From NCBI GenBank assembly GCA_964372215.1, contig CAYJQC010000023.1:10301-74300 (forward strand): 64,000 bases of DNA, written 5' to 3'. Below the pieces are notes generated by a model, which did no database searches, was not told where the DNA came from, and worked only from the letters and a program-made list of their open reading frames with translations. Source of the DNA: DAIMFL01 sp964372215. GTDB taxonomy: Bacteria; Pseudomonadota; Alphaproteobacteria; Dongiales; Dongiaceae. The position numbers were made by a program, and so were the translations under genes. Positions within the stretch are counted from its first letter, which is position 1, and the number at the start of each line of letters is the position of its first letter. Shown here piece after piece: positions 8,042 through 16,360 of this stretch.

Positions 8042-8245
8042 CTAGTAGCCCTCGCGGTCCATGCGCTTCCTGAGCAGCTTGCGGTGACGACGGATCGCCT
8101 CCGCCTTCTCGCGCGCCTTGCGCTCGGACGGCTTCTCGTAGTTCCGCCGCAGCTTCATTTCACGGAAAATGCCCTCGCGCTGCATCTTCTTCTTCAGCGC
8201 GCGGAGGGCTTGATCGACGTTGTTGTCGCGAACCAGTACTTGCAC
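8042..8245 (-). CDS. rpsU: 30S ribosomal protein S21
   Basis: Small basic ribosomal protein of 67 residues, beginning VQVLVRDNNVDQALRALKKK and ending in the Arg/Lys-rich tail RRHRKLLRKRMDREGY. S21 binds late in 30S assembly near the anti-Shine-Dalgarno region. I chose the GTG at 8245 because homologues begin with this segment and because GGAAGGAG lies upstream. An in-frame extension to 8353 has no S21 character. It is a single gene followed by two hairpins. Confidence 0.95.
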   Translation of the reverse strand: MQVLVRDNNVDQALRALKKKMQREGIFREMKLRRNYEKPSERKAREKAEAIRRHRKLLRKRMDREGY

Positions 8246-8432
8246 GGAAGTTCGGCGCTCCTTCCCGACCCAGGTGATTTCCGACAGGGCAAATTGACCC
8301 GCTGCGGCTTCGGCGTCGAAGCCGCCGGGTCGACAGGGCGCAAGGGGTACCACAACGGCCGGGCCTTGTGAAGCGCCGGTTTCGGGCCGGCTTGCCCTTT
8401 GCGAAACCCTTGAGAAGTCTCATATTACCGCA

Positions 8433-9011
8433 ATGGCCATCCTCAAGATCGCCCGCATGGGCCACCCCGTCCTGCGCCGCAAGGCGACCGCCGTCGCCGA
8501 CCCCACGGCACCCGAAATTCGCAATCTCGTCAATGACATGCTGGAAACCCTGGAGGATATCGGCGGACTCGGCCTGGCGGCGCCCCAGGTCCACGTCCCG
8601 CTCCGGGTGGTGATCTTCGAGGTGCCCGCCGGCCGCGCTGCGCGGGCCGGCGAGGCCGATGGCGGCGCGCCCGAGGGAACCCCCATGACGGTGCTGATCA
8701 ACCCGGTGATCGAGCCCCAGGGGCCGGAGACCGCCATGGGCTGGGAGGCCTGCCTGTCGGTCCCCGGCCTGACCGGCGCGGTGCCGCGCGCCACCCATAT
8801 CCGCTATTCCGGGTTCGGCCTCGACGGCGTGGCGATCGCGCGCGAGGCCAGCGGCTTCCACGCCCGGGTGGTGCAGCACGAGTGCGACCATCTCGACGGC
8901 ATCCTCTATCCCCAGCGCATGACCGACCTGTCGCTGCTGGCCTTCGCCGAGGAGTTGCGCCACGGCCTGCCCGCGAAGGCGCCGGAGCTCGACGAGATGG
9001 GCCCGGAGTAA
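8433..9011 (+). CDS. def: Peptide deformylase
   Basis: A 192-residue metalloenzyme that removes the N-formyl group from nascent proteins. All three motifs are intact: GLGLAAPQ, EACLSVPG (Cys metal ligand) and QHECDHLDG (two His ligands and the catalytic Glu). There is an insertion between motifs 1 and 2 (VPAGRAARAGEADGGAPEG, about residues 69-87) that makes it a little longer than the usual 170-180 residues. It stands apart from fmt, which is often its partner. It is divergent from rpsU. Confidence 0.96.
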   Translation: MAILKIARMGHPVLRRKATAVADPTAPEIRNLVNDMLETLEDIGGLGLAAPQVHVPLRVVIFEVPAGRAARAGEADGGAPEGTPMTVLINPVIEPQGPETAMGWEACLSVPGLTGAVPRATHIRYSGFGLDGVAIAREASGFHARVVQHECDHLDGILYPQRMTDLSLLAFAEELRHGLPAKAPELDEMGPE

Positions 9012-9043
9012 CTGAACCGGGCACCGGCCTGACGGTGCGCCGC

Positions 9044-9102
9044 CCTCATCCTTCGACAGGCTCAGGATGAGGGCCCCATGGTGAGCCTGTCGAACCATGA
9101 GG
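9044..9102. repeat. Palindromic repeat, second copy
   Basis: Two overlapping palindromes between def and the COQ9 gene. CCTCATCC and GGATGAGG flank TTCGACAGGCTCA (9044-9072). Then CCATGG and CCATGAGG flank TGAGCCTGTCGAA (9076-9102). The core AGCCTGTCGA is shared with the element at 471-493. It leaves only 16 bp before the next start codon. Confidence 0.7.
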
Positions 9103-9118
9103 CCCGAGGGATCTGCCC

Positions 9119-9871
9119 ATGACCACCCGACACCCCGACGACGCAGAAGCCGCGCGCGAGGCCTTGCGCGACCGGCTGCTCGATGCCGCGCTCACCCATG
9201 TGCCGTTCGACGGCTGGACCGCGGCGAGCCTGAACGCCGCGGCGCGCGACCTCGGGGTCGCCCACGCCCTCGCCGTCAACGCCTTTCCCGGCGCCGCCGC
9301 CGGGATGATCGAGTTCTGGAACCGGCGCAGCGACCACCGCATGCTGGCGGCGCTCGAGGCGCGCGACCTGTCGGCCCTGCGCTTCCGCGATCGCGTGGCG
9401 CTGGCGGTCCGGCTGCGGCTCGAGGCGGCGGGCAATCGCGAGGCGGTGCGGCGCGGCCTGTCCTTCGTCGGCCTGCCGCAGAACGCCGCGCTCGCCGCGC
9501 GCTGCCTGTACCGCACGGTCGACGCGATCTGGCACGGCCTGGGCGACCGCTCGACCGATTTCAGCTTCTACAGCAAGCGCGGCCTGCTGGCCGCGGTCTA
9601 CGGCACCACCGTGCTGTACTGGCTCGACGACCGTTCGCCGGGGACCGAAGCCACCTGGGCGTTCCTCGATCGCCGGATCGCCGACGTCATGAAGATCACC
9701 GAGCTGCGCCAGGGGGTCGAGAGGCGGCTGGAGCGGGTGGCGGAGCGCCTGCCGGATCCGTTCGGCATCCTGCGCGGCGGCCGGCTCGGCAAGGCCGCGC
9801 CGGGCACGACCGGGCGGCCCCGCCGGCGGACCGGGCGGGCGCCGCGCGGCGGCCCGGCCACCCCCGGCTGA
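9119..9871 (+). CDS. COQ9 family protein
   Basis: A 250-residue protein of the COQ9 family, which binds lipids and assists the COQ7 hydroxylase in ubiquinone biosynthesis. The N-terminal part is a TetR-like helical bundle (LRDRLLDAALTHVPFDGWTAAS, then GVAHALAVNAFP). The C-terminal part holds the family segment DFSFYSKRGLLAAVYGTTVLYWL, followed by DDRSPGTEATWAFLDRRI, the lipid-contacting region. The last 40 residues are a basic, low-complexity tail. A coq7 gene is not in the window. The call is firm from the C-terminal signature. Confidence 0.9.
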   Translation: MTTRHPDDAEAAREALRDRLLDAALTHVPFDGWTAASLNAAARDLGVAHALAVNAFPGAAAGMIEFWNRRSDHRMLAALEARDLSALRFRDRVALAVRLRLEAAGNREAVRRGLSFVGLPQNAALAARCLYRTVDAIWHGLGDRSTDFSFYSKRGLLAAVYGTTVLYWLDDRSPGTEATWAFLDRRIADVMKITELRQGVERRLERVAERLPDPFGILRGGRLGKAAPGTTGRPRRRTGRAPRGGPATPG

Positions 9872-9883
9872 TCCGGCGCGGCG

Positions 9884-11014
9884 CTACTTCCGCGGGCCGA
9901 GCCGGGTGACGTGGCCCATCTTGCGCCCGGGCCGAGCCTCGGCCTTGCCGTAGAGATGGAGCTTGGCGGCGGGCTCGCCCAGGATCTCGCGCCAGTGGCC
10001 GGCCTCGTCGCCGATCAGGTTCTTCATGACCGCGTCGGCGTGGCGCTCGATCGAGCCGAGCGGCAGCCCGCAGACCGCGCGCACGAACTGCTCGAACTGC
10101 GAGGTGACGCAGGCGTCGATGGTCCAGTGGCCCGAATTGTGCGGTCGCGGCGCCAGCTCGTTCACCAGCACCTCGCCGGCCTCGGTGACGAACATCTCGA
10201 CCGCGATCAGCCCGATCACGTTCATCGCCTCGGCGATGTGCCGGCCGATCGCCTCGGCCTTCATGGCGACGGCGGAGGAAACCCGCGCCGGCACGATGGT
10301 GGTGTCGAGGATGTGGTTGCGGTGCTGGTTCTCGACCGCGGGATAGGCGATCACGGCGCCGTCGATGCCGCGCGCCACGATCACCGAGAGCTCCTGGGCG
10401 AAGTCGACATAGGCCTCGATGATGCCGATATCGGCGCTCATGCTGGCCCAGGCCTCGTCGAGGTCGGTGTCGCTGTTGATCCGCACCTGGCCCTTGCCGT
10501 CATAGCCGAAGCGGGCCGATTTCAGCACGCAGGGCCGGCCGACCGCGCGGACCGCGCGCTCCAGCGCCTCGGGTCGCGCCACCTCCACGTAGCGGGTGGT
10601 GGTGACCCCGATCTCGTTCAGGAAGTCCTTCTCGCGCAGCCGGTCCTGGCAGAGATGCAGGACCCGCGGGTTGGGCCGGGTCGGCCGGTGCGCCGCCAGG
10701 AATTCCGCGGTCTTGCCCGGCACGTTCTCGAACTCGAAGGTGACGAGGTCGACGGCCTCGGCGAACGCCCTGAGCGCCACCTGGTCATCATAGGCGGCGA
10801 CGGTCGCTTGCGGCGTCACCTGCATCGCCGGGCTGTCGGGGTCCGGGCAGTAGATATGGCAGCGGAAACCCAGCCGGGCCGCCGCCATCGCGGTCATGCG
10901 GCCGAGCTGGCCGCCGCCGAGAATGCCGATGGTGGCGCCGGGGCCGAAGCTCTGGCCGCGATCGGCGGAGGCGGTGGCGCCGGCCTTGGCCGTCGATGTC
11001 CGGGGCGGCTTCAT
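9884..11014 (-). CDS. purK: 5-(carboxyamino)imidazole ribonucleotide synthase
   Basis: ATP-grasp enzyme (376 residues) that carboxylates AIR with bicarbonate to N5-CAIR in purine synthesis. The N-terminal fold opens IGILGGGQLGRM. The ATP-grasp core includes PCVLKSARFGYDGKGQ and the catalytic EMFVTEAGEVLVNELAPRPHNSGH. It is second in a two-gene operon, 9 bp after purE, which takes the product on. About 25 extra residues before the fold are polar and may reflect a start further in, but no better start codon was evident. Confidence 0.96.
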   Translation of the reverse strand: MKPPRTSTAKAGATASADRGQSFGPGATIGILGGGQLGRMTAMAAARLGFRCHIYCPDPDSPAMQVTPQATVAAYDDQVALRAFAEAVDLVTFEFENVPGKTAEFLAAHRPTRPNPRVLHLCQDRLREKDFLNEIGVTTTRYVEVARPEALERAVRAVGRPCVLKSARFGYDGKGQVRINSDTDLDEAWASMSADIGIIEAYVDFAQELSVIVARGIDGAVIAYPAVENQHRNHILDTTIVPARVSSAVAMKAEAIGRHIAEAMNVIGLIAVEMFVTEAGEVLVNELAPRPHNSGHWTIDACVTSQFEQFVRAVCGLPLGSIERHADAVMKNLIGDEAGHWREILGEPAAKLHLYGKAEARPGRKMGHVTRLGPRK

Positions 11015-11023
11015 GGTCGGGGC

Positions 11024-11518
11024 TCAGGCCTCGGTCGGCGCTTCGGCGACCGCGTCGGTCTGCGCGGCGCGGAAGTCGTCGAGCGCCCCGGCGATCTCGG
11101 CGTCGGCGAGCGCCAGCACGGCGGCGGCCAGCAGGGCGGCATTGATCGCCCCGGCCTTGCCGATGGCGACGGTGCCGACTGGCACGCCGGCGGGCATCTG
11201 GACGATCGACAGCAGGCTGTCGAGCCCCTTGAGCGCGTGGCTGTCCATCGGCACCCCGAACACCGGCAGCGCGGTCAGCGCCGCCACCATGCCCGGCAGA
11301 TGGGCGGCGCCGCCGGCGCCGGCGATGATCACCTTGAGGCCGCGGCCGCGGGCGGAATCGGCATAGGCGAACAGCCGCTTGGGGGTGCGATGAGCCGAGA
11401 CGATGCGGATCTCGTGGCCGACGCCGAGGCGCGCCAGGGTGTCGGCGGCGTGACGCATGGTTTCCCAGTCCGACTGGCTGCCCATCACGATGCCGACGGC
11501 GGGTGCGCCGCTGTTCAT
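11024..11518 (-). CDS. purE: N5-carboxyaminoimidazole ribonucleotide mutase
   Basis: Class I PurE (164 residues) converting N5-CAIR to CAIR. Visible: VGIVMGSQSDWETM phosphate-binding loop, VSAHRTPKRLFAYA with the catalytic His, and IAGAGGAAHLPGM. The order purE then purK is the usual operon. A TATAAT box lies about 37 bp upstream of the start. Confidence 0.97.
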   Translation of the reverse strand: MNSGAPAVGIVMGSQSDWETMRHAADTLARLGVGHEIRIVSAHRTPKRLFAYADSARGRGLKVIIAGAGGAAHLPGMVAALTALPVFGVPMDSHALKGLDSLLSIVQMPAGVPVGTVAIGKAGAINAALLAAAVLALADAEIAGALDDFRAAQTDAVAEAPTEA

Positions 11519-11554
11519 GCCGCTGGAAGCTCCCCCTGGTGTGAAAGGCCGGCA

Positions 11555-11582
11555 ATTATAGGGGCGGGGCCGGGCAAGGCAA
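11555..11582 (-). promoter_or_regulatory. Predicted purEK promoter
   Basis: Minus strand: TTGCCT (11582-11577), 16-bp spacer, perfect TATAAT (11560-11555), about 37 bp upstream of the purE ATG. Confidence 0.6.
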
Positions 11583-11744
11583 GCCGACGCGGCCGGTCAC
11601 GTCTTGCCGCCCTCGCCTCGGGGCGGACCGGTTTGTGACCGCCATCGTCGTTAATTTGCCGTTTTACATTTGCAGGCTATTGGTCGGCCACGCATAGTGG
11701 TCCGGCCGGCGACCGCACACAGGGGTATGCAGATTTAGTCTGCG

Positions 11745-12482
11745 ATGAAAATACGCGACTCCCATCAGATCGGCGGCGTCGGCGGGATCACCCCCGCCGC
11801 CCCGCTTGGCAAGCGCGACGAGGCCGGCGGGTCGGCGCCGCGATCGGTCTCCGACGTCGCAACGGTGGCCGGGCTGAGCGATGCCGAGCTGTCGCCCAGC
11901 GTGCGGGCGGCGCTGGCGGCCCTGATGGCCGAGGTCGACCGGCTGCGCCGCGAGCTCGAGACGTCGCGCCGGCGCATCGAGCATCTCGAGCGCCTGGCGG
12001 ACGAGGACACCCTGCTGCCGATCGCCAACCGCCGGGCCTTCGTGCGCGAGCTGTCGCGCATGATGTCGTTCGCCGAGCGCTACGGCCTGACCGGCAGCGT
12101 GCTCTATTTCGACGTCAACAACCTGAAGCGGATCAACGACCAGCACGGCCACGCCGCGGGCGACGCGGCGCTCAAGAAGATCGCCGAGCTGCTGCTCGCC
12201 AACCTGCGCGAATCGGACGTGGTCGGGCGCCTGGGCGGCGACGAGTTCGGGGTCATCCTGCCGCAGGCCGACGACACCGTGGCGCGCGAGAAGGCCGCCG
12301 CGCTGTCCGGGATCATCGCCGCCGCGCCGTTCGAGTGGGAAGGCAAGCCGATCCCGCTATCCGTGGCCTGCGGGCTGCAGCCCCTGGCCGGCGCCGCCGG
12401 GGTCGACGACGCGCTGCACGCCGCCGACCGCGCCATGTACCGGCAAAAGCGGGGCGAGGCGGGCTCGGACGAGGTCGCCTGA
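11745..12482 (+). CDS. GGDEF-domain diguanylate cyclase
   Basis: A 245-residue cytoplasmic protein. An N-terminal region with a coiled coil (about residues 45-85) is followed by a complete GGDEF domain making cyclic di-GMP. The active site is GGDEF in RLGGDEFGV, and an RxxD inhibitory site (RESD) lies five residues before it, so product inhibition should be intact. Metal and GTP-binding residues appear normal (FDVNNLKRIND, GHAAGDAAL). It has no membrane or PAS sensor, so input must come through the N-terminal coil. A small hairpin, GCAGA/TCTGC, lies just before the start, and no clear ribosome site is seen. Confidence 0.93.
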   Translation: MKIRDSHQIGGVGGITPAAPLGKRDEAGGSAPRSVSDVATVAGLSDAELSPSVRAALAALMAEVDRLRRELETSRRRIEHLERLADEDTLLPIANRRAFVRELSRMMSFAERYGLTGSVLYFDVNNLKRINDQHGHAAGDAALKKIAELLLANLRESDVVGRLGGDEFGVILPQADDTVAREKAAALSGIIAAAPFEWEGKPIPLSVACGLQPLAGAAGVDDALHAADRAMYRQKRGEAGSDEVA

Positions 12483-12515
12483 ACCGGCGTCCCGGGCGCG
12501 CCGGAGCGCGACCGC

Positions 12516-12731
12516 TCAGGCGATGATGTCGGGCAGCAACTGGCTCTCGACCCGCGCGATCTGGTCCTTCAGCATCAATTTGCGCTTCTTGAGCCGCTGC
12601 ATCTGCAGCTGATCGAACGGCGCCCGCTCCGACAGGCGCCCGATCACGTCGTCGAGATCGCGGTGTTCCAGCCGAAGCTGCTCGAGCCGCTGGCGCAGCT
12701 CCTGCTGTTCGTCAACCATTCCACCCTGCAA
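12516..12731 (-). CDS. YdcH/DUF465 family small helical protein
   Basis: A 71-residue (or 67, from the ATG at 12719) protein made of two helices: EQQELRQRLEQLRLEHRDL and LQMQRLKKRKLMLKDQIARVE. The pattern LxxEHrxLDxxI followed by LKKrKLxLKDqIxrl is the DUF465/YdcH signature. Function is unknown, and such proteins probably self-associate as coiled coils. A paralogue lies at 15353-15520. It is convergent with the cyclase gene. Confidence 0.85.
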   Translation of the reverse strand: MQGGMVDEQQELRQRLEQLRLEHRDLDDVIGRLSERAPFDQLQMQRLKKRKLMLKDQIARVESQLLPDIIA

Positions 12732-12917
12732 TCCCCGCGGCGTGTCGCCTCGCGACTATACCGCAGCGCCGTCCCGGCGTCACATGGACAGGCCCCCGGT
12801 CGCACTTGGATGGGTGGCGCGCCGGGGTTGATGCGGGCGGGCATTTCCCCGAGACTCCCGGCCGGCCCGGGCGCGGCGTTCCACGTTTCGGAGCTGGCTT
12901 GGCAGCGGGAGTTCTCG

Positions 12918-14003
12918 ATGACAGCGATGAGGCGTATCGGCATCCTGACCAGCGGCGGCGACTGCGCCGGCCTGAACGCCGTCATCCGGGCGGTCGCGCA
13001 CCGCGCCATCGACGGCTATGGCTGGCAGGTGGTGGGCATCCGCAACGGCACCGCCGGCCTGCTGGCCCGTCCCGCCGAGTACCAGGAGCTGACCCTCGAT
13101 GCCTTCGGCGGCAACATCCTGCGGCTCGGCGGCACCATCTTGGGGACCACCAACAAGGGCGATCCCTTCGCCTATCCCATGGCCGACGGCCGCGTCGTCG
13201 ACCGCTCCGACGAGGTGATCGAGGGGTTTCGCCAGCTCGGCCTCGACGCGCTGATCGGAATCGGCGGCGACGGCTCGTTCGCCATCCTGCGCCGCCTCGC
13301 GCAGCAGGGCGGCATCGATTTCGTCGGCATCCCCAAGACCATCGACAACGACCTCGACCTGACCGAGGTCTCGATCGGCCATCAGACGGCGGTCGCCACC
13401 GCGACCGAGGCGCTCGACCATCTGCAGCCGACCGCGGCCAGCCACAGCCGGGTCATGGTGCTCGAGGTGATGGGCCGCGACGCCGGGCATATCGCGCTGA
13501 CCGCCGGCATCGCCGGCGGCGCCGACATCATCCTGGTGCCGGAGATCGCCTACGGCCTGGCCAGTATCGCCGACAAGATCGACCGGCTGAAGCGCCAGGG
13601 CCGCAACTTCGCCCTGGTCGTGGTCGCCGAATCGGTGAAGACCGAGGACGGCCAGCAATTGGTCACGGTCCATGTCGGCGGCAAGCCGACCTATGGCGGC
13701 ATCGGGCACTACATCGGCGACCGCATCGCCCAACTGACCGGCGCCGAGACCCGGGTCACCGTGCTCGGCCATGTCCAGCGCGGCGGCACGCCGGGTGCGC
13801 GCGACCGGCTGCTCGCCTCGGCCTTCGGGGTCCACGCCGTCGACCTGATCGCCGCCGGCAAGTACGATCGCATGGTGGCGTGGCAGAACCGCGACGTGGT
13901 CGACGTGCCGCTCGCCGACGCCATCGCGCGACCGCAGGTGGTCGACCCGGCCGGGCCGCTGGTCAGGACCGCGCGCGGACTCGGCATCTGCCTGGGAGAC
14001 TAG
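12918..14003 (+). CDS. pfkA: 6-phosphofructokinase (group III type)
   Basis: Glycolytic PFK of 361 residues. Motifs: ILTSGGDCAGLNAVIR (nucleotide loop), GIGGDGS at 114-120, PKTIDND with catalytic D143, and EVMGRDAGHIAL. G119 corresponds to the residue that is Gly in ATP-dependent and Asp in PPi-dependent enzymes. K140 corresponds to the E. coli Gly124 that is Lys in PPi-type enzymes. The Gly/Lys pair is typical of group III (actinobacterial-like) PFKs, which usually use ATP, so ATP use is the better guess. The ATG at 12918 follows GCGGGAG. It is translationally coupled to the next gene. Confidence 0.93.
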   Translation: MTAMRRIGILTSGGDCAGLNAVIRAVAHRAIDGYGWQVVGIRNGTAGLLARPAEYQELTLDAFGGNILRLGGTILGTTNKGDPFAYPMADGRVVDRSDEVIEGFRQLGLDALIGIGGDGSFAILRRLAQQGGIDFVGIPKTIDNDLDLTEVSIGHQTAVATATEALDHLQPTAASHSRVMVLEVMGRDAGHIALTAGIAGGADIILVPEIAYGLASIADKIDRLKRQGRNFALVVVAESVKTEDGQQLVTVHVGGKPTYGGIGHYIGDRIAQLTGAETRVTVLGHVQRGGTPGARDRLLASAFGVHAVDLIAAGKYDRMVAWQNRDVVDVPLADAIARPQVVDPAGPLVRTARGLGICLGD

Positions 14004-14566
14004 TGTTGAACGAACCGAATATGGCCGCGGACGCGGCGGGCGAAGGCGAATTCTGGACGTTCACGCTGGCGGTCTACGAGCGGCCCGGCGTGGCGCCGGC
14101 CTGCCTGGGGCTGCAGGACCGCCACGGCCTCGACGTGAACCTGCTGCTGTTCTGCGGCTGGGCGGCGGCACGCGGGCTGGCGCTCGACCCGCACACGCTG
14201 CGGGCCGCCGAGGAGGCGGTCGCGAGCTGGCGCAACCAGGTGGTGAAGCCGCTGCGCGGCCTGCGCCGGCGCCTGAAGCGCGATCTGCCCGGGTTTCCCG
14301 CCGACGCGGTCGCGGCGCTCCGGCGACGGATCCTCGAGGTCGAGTTGGAGGCCGAGAAGCTGGAGCAGGGCCGGCTTGAGCGCCTGTTGCCGGCGACGCC
14401 GTCCGACGAGGCCGGGCCGGTGCTCGCGGTCCGGGGACTGCGGCTGTATTTCCGGCTGCAGGGCGTCGATCCCGACGATGTCGACGACCGCGACTGCCTG
14501 GCGCTGATGACCGGCGTGTTTCCCGACATCGACCCGCAATCTCTCGGCGCGGCGCTCGCCAACTGA
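14003..14566 (+). CDS. TIGR02444 (DUF2390) family protein
   Basis: A 187-residue protein of unknown function. It opens EGEFWTFTLAVYERPGVAPA, then CLGLQDRHGLDVNLLLFCGW, which is the signature of the TIGR02444 family, and continues with long amphipathic helices (WRNQVVKPLRGLRRRLKR). The GTG start shares one base with the pfkA stop and has GGGAG just upstream, so it is probably translated by coupling with pfkA. The helical content suggests a protein-binding role. No catalytic motif is visible. Confidence 0.82.
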   Translation: MLNEPNMAADAAGEGEFWTFTLAVYERPGVAPACLGLQDRHGLDVNLLLFCGWAAARGLALDPHTLRAAEEAVASWRNQVVKPLRGLRRRLKRDLPGFPADAVAALRRRILEVELEAEKLEQGRLERLLPATPSDEAGPVLAVRGLRLYFRLQGVDPDDVDDRDCLALMTGVFPDIDPQSLGAALAN

Positions 14567-14582
14567 CCGTGCCGCCGAGGCG

Positions 14583-15236
14583 CTACTCGCGGCGACGGTC
14601 CGTCTGCCGGATGACCGGCCTCGGCGCCGCGACGACGCCGCCGGCCGGCGTCCCCGGGCCGCCGCCCCAGCGCCGGACCGTTCCGGTGTCGATCCCGAAC
14701 AGGTCGAGCACCCGGCCGACGCTGTGGTCGACCAACTCGTCGATCGAGGCCGGCCGGGCATAGAAGGCCGGCACTGGCGGGGCGATCACCGCGCCCATCT
14801 CCGAGAGCGCCAGCATGTTCCTGAGATGGCCGCTGTGAAGCGGCGTCTCGCGCACCATCAGCACCAGCCGCCGGCGCTCCTTGAGCGTCACGTCGGCGGC
14901 GCGGGTCAGCAGGCTCGCGGTCACCCCGCTGGCGATCTCCGCCATGCTGCGGACCGAGCAGGGCGCGATCACCATGCCGAGCGTCTTGAACGAGCCGCTG
15001 GCGATGGCGGCCCCGATATCGGCGACCGGGTAGGATACGTCGGCAAGCGCCCTGACCTCGGCCGGCTTGCGCTCGGTTTCGTAGGCCAGGGTCATCTCCG
15101 CGGCCTTCGACATGACCAGATGGGTCTCGATCGCGAGCGGCTTCAGGAGCTCCAGCAGCCGCACCCCGAAAACCACCCCCGAGGCGCCGCTGATTCCCAC
15201 CACGAGGCGTCGCGATTCGGCCGAGTCACCGGTCAT
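14583..15236 (-). CDS. ubiX: Flavin prenyltransferase UbiX
   Basis: A 217-residue enzyme that joins dimethylallyl phosphate to FMN, making the prenylated flavin cofactor of the UbiD decarboxylase in ubiquinone synthesis. Visible: VVGISGASGVVFGVRLLE (flavin-binding start), APCSVRSMAEIASG, and RLVLMVRETPLHSGHLRNM, with the conserved Arg/Glu motif. The last 25 residues are a low-complexity tail beyond the usual end. ubiD is not in the window. It is convergent with the TIGR02444 gene, 16 bp away. Confidence 0.96.
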   Translation of the reverse strand: MTGDSAESRRLVVGISGASGVVFGVRLLELLKPLAIETHLVMSKAAEMTLAYETERKPAEVRALADVSYPVADIGAAIASGSFKTLGMVIAPCSVRSMAEIASGVTASLLTRAADVTLKERRRLVLMVRETPLHSGHLRNMLALSEMGAVIAPPVPAFYARPASIDELVDHSVGRVLDLFGIDTGTVRRWGGGPGTPAGGVVAAPRPVIRQTDRRRE

Positions 15237-15352
15237 TTTCTCAGGCTTTCCAATGAGTTCCAGTGGTTGAAGCGGCTGGTTTGCAAAGCCCCGGAAGCAG
15301 GCGTAGCATTCACGAACTGGTCATCGAATTGTGCTGGAAAGGAGGGTTCGCA

Positions 15353-15520
15353 ATGGCCGTTTTGGACCGAGTCGAGACGCTCAAGGCCAAACACGCCGAC
15401 CTCGACCACAAGATCGTCGAGGAAGAGAACCGACCAAGCCCCGATCAGATGCTGATCACCGAACTTAAGCGCGAGAAGCTTAGAATCAAAGACGAAATCA
15501 GCGACCTCAATCACCACTAG
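15353..15520 (+). CDS. YdcH/DUF465 family small helical protein (second copy)
   Basis: A 55-residue paralogue of the gene at 12516. It reads AVLDRVETLKAKHADLDHKI, a turn with NRPSPDQ, then LITELKREKLRIKDEISDL. The start is set by AAAGGAGGG 8 bp before the ATG. Function is unknown. It is divergent from ubiX and followed by a hairpin. Confidence 0.88.
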   Translation: MAVLDRVETLKAKHADLDHKIVEEENRPSPDQMLITELKREKLRIKDEISDLNHH

Positions 15521-15535
15521 ACGCGCCTGTCCGCG

Positions 15536-15567
15536 GGAGCCGGCCCCCGCAACGGGCCGCCGGCTCC
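15536..15567 (+). terminator. Hairpin after the DUF465 gene
   Basis: Stem GGAGCCGGC/GCCGGCTCC with a 14-base loop, 15 bp past the stop. No T run follows, so termination is only likely. Confidence 0.45.
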
Positions 15568-15671
15568 GCCAGCGCACATTCACAGTCTTTCCAAGCGTCG
15601 CACCGATTTTCCCGGTGCCGGCGATTCCCCTCCTTTGAATATCACCACCCCCAGAACACGGCCGGAGCCGG

Positions 15672-16304
15672 ATGGTATCCTCGTCCCTCGTCGCCCTGCT
15701 CCAGGGCTTTGGCCTCGGCGGCGGCCTGATCATCGCGATCGGCGCCCAGAACGCCTATGTGCTGCGCCAGGGGCTGCGGCGCGAGTTCGCGCTCTCCGTC
15801 GCCACCGTCTGCTTCCTGTGCGATGTCGGGCTGATCGCCCTCGGCGCCGGCGGCTTCGGCAGCCTGGTCGCAGCCTTTCCGGCGCTCACCGCGATCGCCG
15901 CCTGGGGCGGCGCGGCGTTCCTGGCTTGGTACGGCCTGCGCGCCCTGCGCGCCGCCCTCAGGCCGGGCAGCCTGGAGGCGGACGGTGGCCCGCCGCGCAT
16001 CGCCCACCGCGGCCGCGCCGTGGCAACCGCGTTCGCCTTGTCGCTGCTCAACCCCCATGTCTATCTCGACACGGTGGTGCTGATCGGCAGCATCGCCGGC
16101 CAGTATGTGCCGCCCGAGCGCCCGTGGTTCGCCGCCGGCGCCATGGCGGCGTCGCTGCTTTGGTTCTACGGTCTCGTCATCGGCGCGCGCTGGCTGGCGC
16201 CGCTGTTCCGCCGGCCCGCCGCCTGGCGGGTGTTGGATCTCGTCATTGCCGCGGTGATGTGGAGCATCGCCGCATCGCTGTTGCGCACCGCATTGGCCGT
16301 GTAG
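15672..16304 (+). CDS. LysE/ArgO family amino-acid exporter
   Basis: A 210-residue inner-membrane exporter with about six hydrophobic helices. The opening GLIIAIGAQNAYVLRQGLRR is the LysE/ArgO signature, and LSLLNPHVYLDTVVLIGSIA is the second conserved block. Relatives export basic amino acids, but the substrate cannot be decided here. No LysR-type regulator, the usual partner of argO or lysE, is adjacent. Length is normal. Confidence 0.9.
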   Translation: MVSSSLVALLQGFGLGGGLIIAIGAQNAYVLRQGLRREFALSVATVCFLCDVGLIALGAGGFGSLVAAFPALTAIAAWGGAAFLAWYGLRALRAALRPGSLEADGGPPRIAHRGRAVATAFALSLLNPHVYLDTVVLIGSIAGQYVPPERPWFAAGAMAASLLWFYGLVIGARWLAPLFRRPAAWRVLDLVIAAVMWSIAASLLRTALAV

Positions 16305-16360
16305 GGCTTGCCCCGCACGGCTGGGGCGGGCACAAAGAAGCCAGTACGAAGGAGCACCGC

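Noticed and set aside
11649..11668. Second CtrA box upstream of the diguanylate cyclase gene
   Set aside because: TTAATTTGCCGTTTTAC has only the first half-site. The second half has two mismatches to TTAA.
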